A DNA stretch of 64,000 nt from Hymenobacter citatus (GTDB taxonomy: Bacteria; Bacteroidota; Bacteroidia; Cytophagales; Hymenobacteraceae), in assembly GCF_014333615.1 (NCBI RefSeq), contig NZ_JACSCY010000005.1, positions 1 through 64,000 of the forward strand, written 5' to 3'. Shown piece after piece: positions 51,513 through 58,426 of the stretch. Under the pieces are notes generated by a model, which was not told where the DNA came from, searched no databases, and saw nothing but the letters and a program-made list of their open reading frames with translations. A program made the translations under genes and the position numbers. Positions within the stretch are counted from its first letter, which is position 1; every line of letters starts with the position of its first letter.

Positions 51513-52313
51513 ATGCTGTTCCTACCTATCCTCAACGTGCACCTGCACGCTTGCCCCGCAGACTGGCACCAAATGGCGCCCACCAGCCAGGGTCGCCACT
51601 GCGCCCACTGCAACCGCGAGGTAATAGACTTCACCAACAGCACCGCCGCCGACTTGGAAGCCGCCCGCGCCGCCGCACCCGGTGGCCGCCTGTGCGGGCG
51701 TTTCCGGCAGGATCAGCTGGCCGCGGTTCCGCAGCCGCAATTGCGCCCCAAGCTGCGGCGGTTTCTGGTGGCGCTGGTGCTGGTGTGCGGGTTGGGGTTG
51801 TCTGGCAGGGAGGCGTGGGCGCAGGTGCAGGCGGGGGCATCAAAAGCTGTTTCGCTCTCTAAAACTACGAAGCAATCGACCTTATCCGACGATCTGAAAC
51901 CATTACCCGAGCCGCCGAAACCTCTTGAATTGCCGGTCAATGCTACCCAAGAGAAAACAGCGGAAGATCAAATTGTCATCGGCAAACCCTACAGTTATGT
52001 AGGAGAAAGTCCTGAATTTCCAGGTGGCGTAACAGCAGCTCTGGAATTTATCAGGCAGAATGTCCATTACCCGGCAAAGGCAACAAAGCCGGGCATTGTT
52101 TTCATCACCTTTTCAGTCACAAGAACTGGTCAGATAGAGGATGTTCGAGTCATCAAAGGCGTGGAGCCAGCGCTTGATGCGGAAGCTCTACGAGTAGTTC
52201 GCTCAATGCCGTGCTGGATTCCTGCCCGGCGGGATAATCAACCCATTAGGGCAGGTGCAACAGTGCCTGTGAAGTTTGAATTGCCGGCGTCTTCTTTGCC
52301 TATTTCAAAATAA
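51513..52313 (+). CDS. TonB C-terminal domain protein with N-terminal Cys motif
   Basis: A 266-residue protein that begins with a Cys/His-containing segment (HACPADWHQM, GRHCAHCNREVIDFTN; Cys14, 30, 33 and 61), which in Bacteroidota precedes many TonB-like or carboxypeptidase-like domains and may bind a metal. A single membrane helix follows (FLVALVLVCGLGLSG), then a Pro-rich periplasmic linker (PLPEPPKPLELP). The C-terminal TonB domain is seen in NVHYPAKATKPGIVFITFSV and GTGIEDVRVIKG-type strands with EALRVVRSMPCWIP. It could transmit energy from an ExbBD complex to outer-membrane receptors. No exbB/exbD is adjacent. Two related genes follow. Confidence 0.88.
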   Translation: MLFLPILNVHLHACPADWHQMAPTSQGRHCAHCNREVIDFTNSTAADLEAARAAAPGGRLCGRFRQDQLAAVPQPQLRPKLRRFLVALVLVCGLGLSGREAWAQVQAGASKAVSLSKTTKQSTLSDDLKPLPEPPKPLELPVNATQEKTAEDQIVIGKPYSYVGESPEFPGGVTAALEFIRQNVHYPAKATKPGIVFITFSVTRTGQIEDVRVIKGVEPALDAEALRVVRSMPCWIPARRDNQPIRAGATVPVKFELPASSLPISK

Positions 52314-52361
52314 AACTACTACCTCCTGATATTAGGGTCGTCTCCACCGCCTATTTCATCT

Positions 52362-52940
52362 ATGTCTTACCAGCTAACCGCTCTGCTTCAGGTGTGCCCA
52401 AAGAAACAGTGGTTTCTTCTTGTGCTGGTGTGCACGTTGAGCCTGTTGGCTAGATGCAGCTTTGCGCAGATGAGTGAGGAAACCAGACAGAATATGGCTG
52501 TAGCCGGCAACGCCAGCGTAGTGGGTTCCGTTGGTTCACTACCAATGAAAGAGTATGATTTACCCATCAACCTGCCGAAACCAGTAGAGTTTCCTCGTCT
52601 TGTATGCTTTTTCGGCGAACCTCCGGAATTTCCCGGCGGATTCAACGCTTTGCTTCAATTTATTGGACAGAACATCCGCTATCCAGCAGACACGACGATA
52701 ACGGGCCGGGTATTCGTTAGCTTCGTCATCACAGAAACGGGCCAAGTTGCTAACGTACGACTTGCTAAAGGACTAGCACCAGCGTTTGATGAGGAAGCGT
52801 TACGGGTTATTAAATCGATGCCCAATTGGAATCCTGGTAGAAACAACGGTAAACCGGTCAGCTTTCCTTTTACTGTTCCGATTGGCTTTGCCAAGGATTT
52901 GCCGCCCCCCTTGCGCAAAAAAAGAAAAACTAAAAGATAA
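52362..52940 (+). CDS. TonB C-terminal domain-containing exported protein
   Basis: A 192-residue protein with an N-terminal hydrophobic signal or anchor (WFLLVLVCTLSLLARCSFA) and one TonB-C-like domain: FGEPPEFPGGFNALLQFIGQ, NIRYPADTTITGRVFVSFVI, TETGQVANVRLAKGLAPA, EALRVIKSMPNWNPGRNNGKP. It lacks the Cys motif of the gene before it and has no Pro-rich linker, so it may be a secreted stand-alone domain. It shares the PEFPGG motif and the same sequence layout with that neighbour, suggesting tandem duplication. The C-terminus is basic (KKRKTKR). The same operon is likely. Confidence 0.83.
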   Translation: MSYQLTALLQVCPKKQWFLLVLVCTLSLLARCSFAQMSEETRQNMAVAGNASVVGSVGSLPMKEYDLPINLPKPVEFPRLVCFFGEPPEFPGGFNALLQFIGQNIRYPADTTITGRVFVSFVITETGQVANVRLAKGLAPAFDEEALRVIKSMPNWNPGRNNGKPVSFPFTVPIGFAKDLPPPLRKKRKTKR

Positions 52941-52952
52941 AATATCCTCACT

Positions 52953-53420
52953 ATGCCCACCTCCCTACCCCACTCCCTCCGCCTCCTTGGTTTCCTGCTG
53001 CTGCTCACCGCTACCGCCCACGCCCAAACGGCCACGCCGGCACCCATGCCGAACGCAGTCAAACCGCAAAAGCCGGATATGTCCCTGCTGGATGGCGACA
53101 AGATCTATAACTACGTGGAGCAGATGCCCGTCTACCTCGACGGTGGACAGGATGGCCTGCAAGCCTTCGTGACCAGCCACGTGGCTGGCGGCGCAACCAG
53201 CGGACCGCGGGCCTACGTCACCTTCATCATCGACAAAACCGGCAAGCTTCGGCGGCCAGCGTTGGGGGGCACCTACATCGAGTCGGAAGAAGCGGTGGCG
53301 CCGGCGCTAGCCGAGGCTTTCCGCACCGTGGGGCAGTTTCGGCCGGGCCGGCAGAACGGCAAGCCGGTGAACGTGATGCTTACTATGCCGCTGGTGAAGC
53401 GGGTGAAAGCCAGCAAGTAG
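52953..53420 (+). CDS. exported TonB C-terminal-like protein
   Basis: A 155-residue exported protein (signal FLLLLTATAHA). The domain is a divergent TonB-C fold: MPVYLDGGQDGLQAFVTSHV, AYVTFIIDKTGKLRRPALGG and EAFRTVGQFRPGRQNGKPVNV. The YP/PEFPGG motifs of its two neighbours are replaced by MPVYLDGG, so it is the most diverged of the three. It follows 12 bases after the previous gene. Family A element A10 ends the run. Confidence 0.78.
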   Translation: MPTSLPHSLRLLGFLLLLTATAHAQTATPAPMPNAVKPQKPDMSLLDGDKIYNYVEQMPVYLDGGQDGLQAFVTSHVAGGATSGPRAYVTFIIDKTGKLRRPALGGTYIESEEAVAPALAEAFRTVGQFRPGRQNGKPVNVMLTMPLVKRVKASK

Positions 53421-53447
53421 CCGCCTACCCCGCCGTATTATTTTATC

Positions 53448-53543
53448 TGTCATCCTGACGCAGGAAGGACCTTATCACGCCAGCACACGGACGTTCAATG
53501 ATTTGTGCTAACGTGGTAAGGTCCTTCCTGCGTCAGGATGACA
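53448..53543. repeat. family A palindromic element A10
   Basis: The element extends from TGTCATCCTGACGCAGGAAGGACC to GGTCCTTCCTGCGTCAGGATGACA. Its apex (GACGCAGGA) differs from other A copies and does so identically in both units. It lies between convergent genes, 27 bases after the TonB-C-like gene and 11 bases before the argH stop. Confidence 0.94.
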
Positions 53544-53554
53544 AAACTTTTGTG

Positions 53555-54862
53555 TTATTCCCCTTTCAGCACCCTACTTCCCTGCCGCACCCGCGCCAGC
53601 TTGGCTTCGATTTCCGCCAAGCCCAGGTTGTGCACGCTGCCCAAGTGAGTGGTCTGGAATTCCTTGTGTGGCACGTAAGTACCGTCATTCACGGCGCGGC
53701 CTACCTGTTGGTAGGCTTCGCGGAAGGGTGTGCCGGTTTGGATGAGCTGGTTGATATTCTCCACCGAAAACACACCATCGTACTTGTCCTGAGCCAGCAG
53801 GTTGGGCTTGATGCGCAACTGAGGTAGGGCAAACAGCACGATGTCCAAAATGTCCAGAAACTGCGTCATCGGCTCGAAGAGCAGCTCTTTCAGAATCTGG
53901 AAGTCGCGGTGGTAGCCGCTGGGCAGGTTGCTGATGGTGAGCGTGATGGTGTTGGGCAGCGCCTGCAAGGCATTGCACCGTGCCCGAATCAGCTCAAACA
54001 CATCGGGGTTTTTCTTGTGCGGCATGATGCTGCTGCCCGTGGTGAAAGCGGCCGGCAGCTCCACAAATGCTAGGTCCTGGGAGTTGTAGAGCACCAGGTC
54101 GTAGCTCATCTTGGCCAAGGTAGCGGCGCACCCGGCCAGGGCAAAAGCCAGCGTTTTTTCCGTCTTGCCGCGTAGCATCTGGGCACCCACGCTGCTCACG
54201 GCCAGGTTGCCAAACCCCAGCTCCTGCGTGGTCTGCTGGCGGTTGATGGGGAAGCTGCTGCCGAAGCCCGCCCCGGAGCCTAGCGGGTTCTGGTCGGCCA
54301 CCGTGTGGGCAGCTTCAAACAAGGCCAAGTCCAGCAGCAGGTGCTCGGCATAGGCCGAAAACCACAGCCCAAAGCTACTCGGCATGGCCGCCTGAAAATG
54401 CGTGTAGCCGGGTAGCAAATCGGTTTTGTGCGCCTCGGCCTTTTGCAGCAACACTTCGGCCAGCTGCACGATTTTGGCGGCGGCACGTTCGGTGTAGTCC
54501 TTCAGAAACAGCTGAATAGCCGTGAGTACTTGGTCGTTGCGGGAGCGGGCGGTGTGGATTTTCTTGCCCGCGTCGCCGAACTTCTCCGTGAGGTAGGATT
54601 CGATTTTGGAGTGCACGTCCTCAAACTCCTCTTCAATGGTGAACGTACCGGCTTCCACCTGCTCGCCCAGCTCCGTGAGGCCCTGTTGCAGCTGCTGGTT
54701 TTCCTCTGCCGAAAGCAGCCCTACCCCGGCCAGCATGTTGGCCTGCGCCTTAGAGGCCAGCACGTCGAACTTGGCTAGATACAAGTCCAGCGCCCGGTCT
54801 TGGCCGATGGTGAACTGTTCGATTTTGGCATCTACCGGAATGCCTTTTTCCCAGATTTTCAT
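53555..54862 (-). CDS. argH: argininosuccinate lyase
   Basis: ArgH, 435 residues. The fumarase/ASL superfamily signature is GSSIMPHKKNPDVFELIRA (with the catalytic loop), and other typical segments are HTARSRNDQVLTAIQLF and LLPGYTHFQAAMPSSFG with the catalytic His. It cleaves argininosuccinate to arginine and fumarate, the last step of arginine synthesis. It is the last gene of a minus-strand set argB-argE-argH, with a D-type palindrome between argE and argH, so argH may be separately controlled. Confidence 0.96.
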   Translation of the reverse strand: MKIWEKGIPVDAKIEQFTIGQDRALDLYLAKFDVLASKAQANMLAGVGLLSAEENQQLQQGLTELGEQVEAGTFTIEEEFEDVHSKIESYLTEKFGDAGKKIHTARSRNDQVLTAIQLFLKDYTERAAAKIVQLAEVLLQKAEAHKTDLLPGYTHFQAAMPSSFGLWFSAYAEHLLLDLALFEAAHTVADQNPLGSGAGFGSSFPINRQQTTQELGFGNLAVSSVGAQMLRGKTEKTLAFALAGCAATLAKMSYDLVLYNSQDLAFVELPAAFTTGSSIMPHKKNPDVFELIRARCNALQALPNTITLTISNLPSGYHRDFQILKELLFEPMTQFLDILDIVLFALPQLRIKPNLLAQDKYDGVFSVENINQLIQTGTPFREAYQQVGRAVNDGTYVPHKEFQTTHLGSVHNLGLAEIEAKLARVRQGSRVLKGE

Positions 54863-54870
54863 ACGATTAG

Positions 54871-54901
54871 CCTCACCCCTAGCTCCTCTCCGAAGAGAGA
54901 A
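54871..54901. repeat. single-unit family E element
   Basis: CCTCACCCCTAGCTCCTCTCCGAAGAGAG is one unit of family E, with the hairpin CTCTCC-gaa-GAGAG. It stands just upstream of the argH start. No inverted partner is seen nearby. Confidence 0.7.
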
Positions 54902-54939
54902 AGAATAGGTTTATGTTTTGAAATGTAGCGTTGAGTAAG

Positions 54940-55033
54940 TAATGCGAAGCTCTGCTTCGCGACCGTGTGAACGACATACATACACTGCTTTTGCCTTATG
55001 GCGCGAACGGTCGCGAAGCAGAGCTTCGCGTTA
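54940..55033. repeat. family D palindromic element overlapping the argE stop codon
   Basis: Inverted arms of 27 bases (54940-54966 and 55007-55033) begin TAATGCGAAGCTCTGCTTCGC and each contain the hairpin GCGAAGC-tct-GCTTCGC. The last three bases of the right arm (TTA) are the stop codon of the minus-strand deacetylase gene. The spacer is about 40 bases. Confidence 0.93.
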
Positions 55034-56098
55034 CAGCTCTAGCCCTTGCAGCAGTTCTACGTAGCCCTGCACCCCACCGCGAATCTCGCTTAAATAAATA
55101 AACTCATCCGGCGTGTGCGAGCGGGCCGAGTCGCCGGGGCCGATTTTAACGGTCGTAAATGGCATCATCGACTGGTCAGAAAGCGTAACGGAGCCGAACG
55201 TGCGCCTACCCAGCGCCAACCCGCGCTGCACCAGCGGGTGCGCCAGCGCAATGCGCGAGGAGTTGAGGTGGGTGGAGCGCGGCGTGACTTCGGCCCCTAC
55301 CATCCCGCGGATGATTTCCACTACTTCCTGGTTGGTATACAGCTCGTTGGTCCGCACGTCTACCACAAACGTGCAGCGGTCGGGTACCACGTTGTGCTGG
55401 GTGCCGGCCTGAATCTGCGTTACGGAGAGCTTCACCGGCCCCAGCAGCTCCGACACGCGGGAAAACTGGTAGTTGCGTAGTAGCTGCACGTCGTCCAACG
55501 CCTTGTATAGCGCGTTGTCGCCTTCCTCGCGGGCGGCGTGACCGGTGCGGCCGTGCGCCACGCAGTCGAGCACGACCAAGCCCTTTTCAGCCACGGCCAG
55601 GTCCATCCGCGTCGGCTCACCTACGATGCCCAGATCAATCTTGGGCAGCAGGGGCAGCAGGCGGCGGATGCCGTTGGCACCCGACACTTCCTCCTCGGCC
55701 GTGATGGCGCAGATCAGGTTGAACGGCAGCGGGTTTTCCTCGAAGTAGAGAAAGGCTGCCAGCAGGCTCACGGCTGAGGCACCGGCATCATTACTACCCA
55801 GGCCCGTGAGCTTATCACCCTCCACGGTGGCCCCGAATGGGTCATACGTCCAAGAAGCACCGGGCTTCACGGTATCATGGTGAGAGTTGAGCAGCACGGT
55901 GGGGCGGCCGTCCTGCCAGTTGCGCGACACGGCCCACACGTTGTTGGCGTCGCGGTGCACCTCGGTGCTGTGTGCCTGTAGAAACTGCTCCAGCAGCGCG
56001 GCCGTATCGGCCTCCTCCCGCGAGTAGGACGGCACACGAATCAATCGGATGAGCAGTTGAACCGCTTCCTCGGCCAAGTGGTCTACTAGCTCCGGCAT
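55031..56098 (-). CDS. argE: M20-family deacylase of arginine synthesis (acetylornithine/N-acylcitrulline deacetylase-like)
   Basis: A 355-residue M20 metallopeptidase-like enzyme. Metal-binding and catalytic motifs are NSHHDTVKPG, LGSNDAGASAVSLLAAF, CAITAEEEVSGANGI (catalytic Glu), VGEPTRMDLAVAEKG and RSHTPDEFIYL. By context it removes the N-acyl group (acetyl or succinyl) from acyl-ornithine or acyl-citrulline. Bacteroidota often use N-acylcitrulline. The start overlaps the end of argB by 13 bases, so translation is likely coupled. Its stop codon lies in palindrome D. Confidence 0.9.
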   Translation of the reverse strand: MPELVDHLAEEAVQLLIRLIRVPSYSREEADTAALLEQFLQAHSTEVHRDANNVWAVSRNWQDGRPTVLLNSHHDTVKPGASWTYDPFGATVEGDKLTGLGSNDAGASAVSLLAAFLYFEENPLPFNLICAITAEEEVSGANGIRRLLPLLPKIDLGIVGEPTRMDLAVAEKGLVVLDCVAHGRTGHAAREEGDNALYKALDDVQLLRNYQFSRVSELLGPVKLSVTQIQAGTQHNVVPDRCTFVVDVRTNELYTNQEVVEIIRGMVGAEVTPRSTHLNSSRIALAHPLVQRGLALGRRTFGSVTLSDQSMMPFTTVKIGPGDSARSHTPDEFIYLSEIRGGVQGYVELLQGLEL

Positions 56099-56868
56099 AG
56101 CACGGTTTTCACAGGTTCGTTGATTTTCAGTGCGTTTTCGATGATGACTTTCTCTACCCCCGCATCCAGCGCGGCAAAGGCGTTTTCCAGCTTGGGCAGC
56201 ATTCCGGCCGCAATGGCGCCACTGGCTTTCAACTCCTGAAAAAGCACGGGCGTGATTTGCGGAATCACGGAGCTATTATCGTTCACATCACGCAGCACGC
56301 CGTCTTTCTCAAAGCAGAAGTGCAGCGCTACCTCGTAGAGCGGCGCCAGGGCGCGGGCCAATACACTGGCAATGGTATCAGCGTTGGTGTTGAGCAGCTG
56401 ACCTTGGCCGTCGTGGGTAATGGCGCAGAACACAGGCGTGAGGCCCGCGCCGAGTAGGGTTTGCAGCAGCTCGGTATTCACGCTCTGGTCGGTTAGGTCG
56501 CCCACGTAGCCGTAGTCTACCGCGCCTACCGGGCGACGGGTGGCGCGCAGCACGTTGCCGTCGGCACCGGAAAGGCCTAGGGCATCGGTGCCGTGCGCTT
56601 GCAGCAGGGCCACCAGCAGCTTGTTGGTTTTGCCGGCGTAAAACATCGTCACCACGTCCAGTGTGGCGGCGTCGGTCACACGGCGGCCATTCACCATTTG
56701 GGGTTCAATACCGAGGCTTTGCAGCAGGGTACTAGCGCCCTTACCACCGCCGTGCACTAGTACCTTGTGGCCGGGGAGGCGGTGAAACTCGGCTACAAAC
56801 TGGTGCAACTGCTCCGGATCGTCGAGCACACCGCCGCCTATCTTGACTATTTTCAGTTGTTCTTTCAT
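56086..56868 (-). CDS. argB: acetylglutamate (N-acylglutamate) kinase
   Basis: ArgB, 260 residues. The amino-acid kinase fold has IVKIGGGVLDDP, the glycine motif VLVHGGGKGAS, VNGRRVTDAATLDVVTM, ALGLSGADGNVL, and LNTNADTIASVLARAL, followed by EKDGVLRD and AIAAGMLPKLENAFAALDAGV. It phosphorylates N-acetylglutamate or N-succinylglutamate with ATP. It is the first gene of the minus-strand set and faces the GNAT-argG side across 800 bases of regulatory-looking DNA. Confidence 0.95.
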   Translation of the reverse strand: MKEQLKIVKIGGGVLDDPEQLHQFVAEFHRLPGHKVLVHGGGKGASTLLQSLGIEPQMVNGRRVTDAATLDVVTMFYAGKTNKLLVALLQAHGTDALGLSGADGNVLRATRRPVGAVDYGYVGDLTDQSVNTELLQTLLGAGLTPVFCAITHDGQGQLLNTNADTIASVLARALAPLYEVALHFCFEKDGVLRDVNDNSSVIPQITPVLFQELKASGAIAAGMLPKLENAFAALDAGVEKVIIENALKINEPVKTVLCRS

Positions 56869-57679
56869 CGCGAATGGAAGGAGTACGCAAAGAACGTCAT
56901 TTCCATTAGCGAGCGAAATCTGGCTTGATAGTACTGCCCTGCTGAGCTTGTCGAAGCATCTTTACCGCTTCGTTACGGTCAACGGAGAATTGCTCACAGT
57001 AGCGATGCTTCAACAAGCTCAGCATAACGGTTATTACCTAACGTCAACACGCGCGATTTCTCCCGCTGGTCGAAATGACGTTCTCACACACCAGCATGCG
57101 CAAACAAAATTTTGTCCTAGAAAATGAACTGCTACGGCCGGCACGTGTTATATAGCCGAACTAGAATAGTTCTATTCGGCAGGTACCCTTAACGTCTTGA
57201 TTACGTGCGGCTGCCGATACCGCCAAGCGCTTTGGCGCGTTCCTTGCACAATCTTTTTCACCCCCATGTGATTTTCGCAACGCTGACAACGGCTTGATTA
57301 AGAATTGGTTAATTCCACAACCAAGCAAGGCTATTTTCAGTAAACGCTTGCAATATCCTCTACGGGGTTTATGTTTGCAAAAATTTTCCGCCGTGCACCT
57401 AACCTGCTCGGTAGCTGGCGGAAATAAACTCAACCGAAATGATGCGACGACGGGTGTAGGACAGTTATTCATGCGCTGATTGCGGGCCTTCTGGCGGCCC
57501 TATCAGCCCGGCTACCAGCTTATGCTGTACTAGCCGGATATGGAAGTCCTACCCGAGTACCCGTCCCGCCGGCCCCGGTTGCCTAAAACTGCCATTTCTG
57601 GCAGCAACGGCTCTCTTTTCGCATTCCTGCTTTTCGAGACATTTTGCCTACCTCTGTAGGCAAGCATCGCCGTATCTCC
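56869..57679. other. divergent regulatory region of the arginine locus
   Basis: This 811-base stretch separates the divergent argB and GNAT genes. The left 190 bases are a nested B/C palindrome. In 57090-57480 the DNA is AT-richer, with one hairpin (57155-57180, GCCGAACTAGAA / TTCTATTCGGC) and no convincing ORF. In 57480-57610 three hairpins stand in a row: GGGCC / GGCCC near 57484-57500, CCGGCTA / TAGCCGG (57508-57537), and CTGCCA / TGGCAG (57589-57604). These could be a structured leader of the plus-strand operon. I do not see an ArgR-type box. Confidence 0.5.
56893..57082. repeat. nested palindromic element: family C copy (C2) inside a family B copy (B3)
   Basis: The outer arms AACGTCATTTC ... 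GAAATGACGTT, with GCGATTTCTCCCGCTGGTC on the right, belong to family B; the left unit has diverged (CATTAGCGAGC). Between them stands a family C copy (about 56938-57027) with CTGCTGAGCTTGTCGAAGCATC / GATGCTTCAACAAGCTCAGCAT. The spacer of B has thus been entered by C. Confidence 0.85.
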
Positions 57680-58249
57680 ATGAACTTACGCGTCGCTACT
57701 TTCGCCGACATTCAATATGTCGATACCCTCTGCCAATGGTACGTTGAGTCGGCCAAGACGCGAGGCACGGGCATCGCCAAGCGCGACCCCAATTATCTGA
57801 TTAAGAAGATTCAAAACGGTGACGCCATCATCGCCTTCGTGGACGATGAGCTGGCCGGCTTCTGTTACATCGAGACGTTCGACGATGCCAAGTTCGTGGT
57901 GAACTCCGGCCTCATCGTGAACACCGAGCTGCGCAAGGAAGGCTTGGGCCGCGCCATCAAGCACGAGGTGTTCAAACTCTCGCGCACCAAGTACCCGGCG
58001 GCTAAAATCTTCGGCATCACCACCAGCGCCGCCGTGATGAAAATCAACTCGGAGCTGGGCTACCGCCCCGTCACCTTTCCAGAGCTGACGCAGAGCGACG
58101 ATTTCTGGAAAGGCTGCATGAGCTGCAAGAATTACCACATCTTGCAGGAAAATGAGCGCAAAATGTGCCTCTGCACCGGCATGGTCTACGACAACCTGAA
58201 TGACCAGTACGGTAAGGTTGTGCAGGAATCTATCGAGATTCTGCGGTAG
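57680..58249 (+). CDS. GNAT-family acyltransferase of the arginine locus (candidate N-acylglutamate synthase)
   Basis: About 189 residues from ATG 57680. The GNAT fold is visible in AIIAFVDDELAGFCYIE, VNSGLIVNTELRKEGLGRAIKHEV (the R/Q-x-x-G-x-G/A acetyl-CoA loop is RKEGLG) and FGITTSAAVMKINSELGY. Its place directly before argG suggests it acylates glutamate in the first step, as short GNAT ArgA-like proteins do in other Bacteroidota; this is context-based. Unusual is the Cys-rich end: C146-x2-C149 and C163-x-C165 could form a zinc site. A family C palindrome separates it from argG. Confidence 0.78.
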   Translation: MNLRVATFADIQYVDTLCQWYVESAKTRGTGIAKRDPNYLIKKIQNGDAIIAFVDDELAGFCYIETFDDAKFVVNSGLIVNTELRKEGLGRAIKHEVFKLSRTKYPAAKIFGITTSAAVMKINSELGYRPVTFPELTQSDDFWKGCMSCKNYHILQENERKMCLCTGMVYDNLNDQYGKVVQESIEILR

Positions 58250-58268
58250 TGCTCTTTGCGTAGAAAAA

Positions 58269-58374
58269 CGTCATGCTGAGCTTGTCGAAGCATCTCGCTC
58301 GCATCGTTGGGTTAGTTGCGCAACGTCAGCACGCGAGATGCTTCGACTCCGCTGCGCTGCGCTCAGCATGACAT
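58269..58374. repeat. family C palindromic element C3
   Basis: The element begins CGTCATGCTGAGCTTGTCGA and ends GCTGCGCTGCGCTCAGCATGACA. ATGCT pairs with AGCAT within each unit. The left apex is the short CTTGTCGA and the right one the long GCAGCGCAGCGGAGTCG, so units with different apices are combined. It lies between tandem genes, 20 bases after the GNAT stop. Confidence 0.92.
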
Positions 58375-58426
58375 TCTACTAAATTCCCTCTCCCTTACTT
58401 TCGCAACCATCCTCCAACTCCTAGAA

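Noticed and set aside
11420..53543. Dispersed repeats considered as a CRISPR array
   Set aside because: Copies lie kilobases apart as inverted pairs between different genes. There are no regularly spaced direct repeats and no cas genes.
57161..57472. 103-codon minus-strand frame in the argB-GNAT interval
   Set aside because: It has no domain and no plausible start context, and it crosses the region that should hold promoters of both operons.
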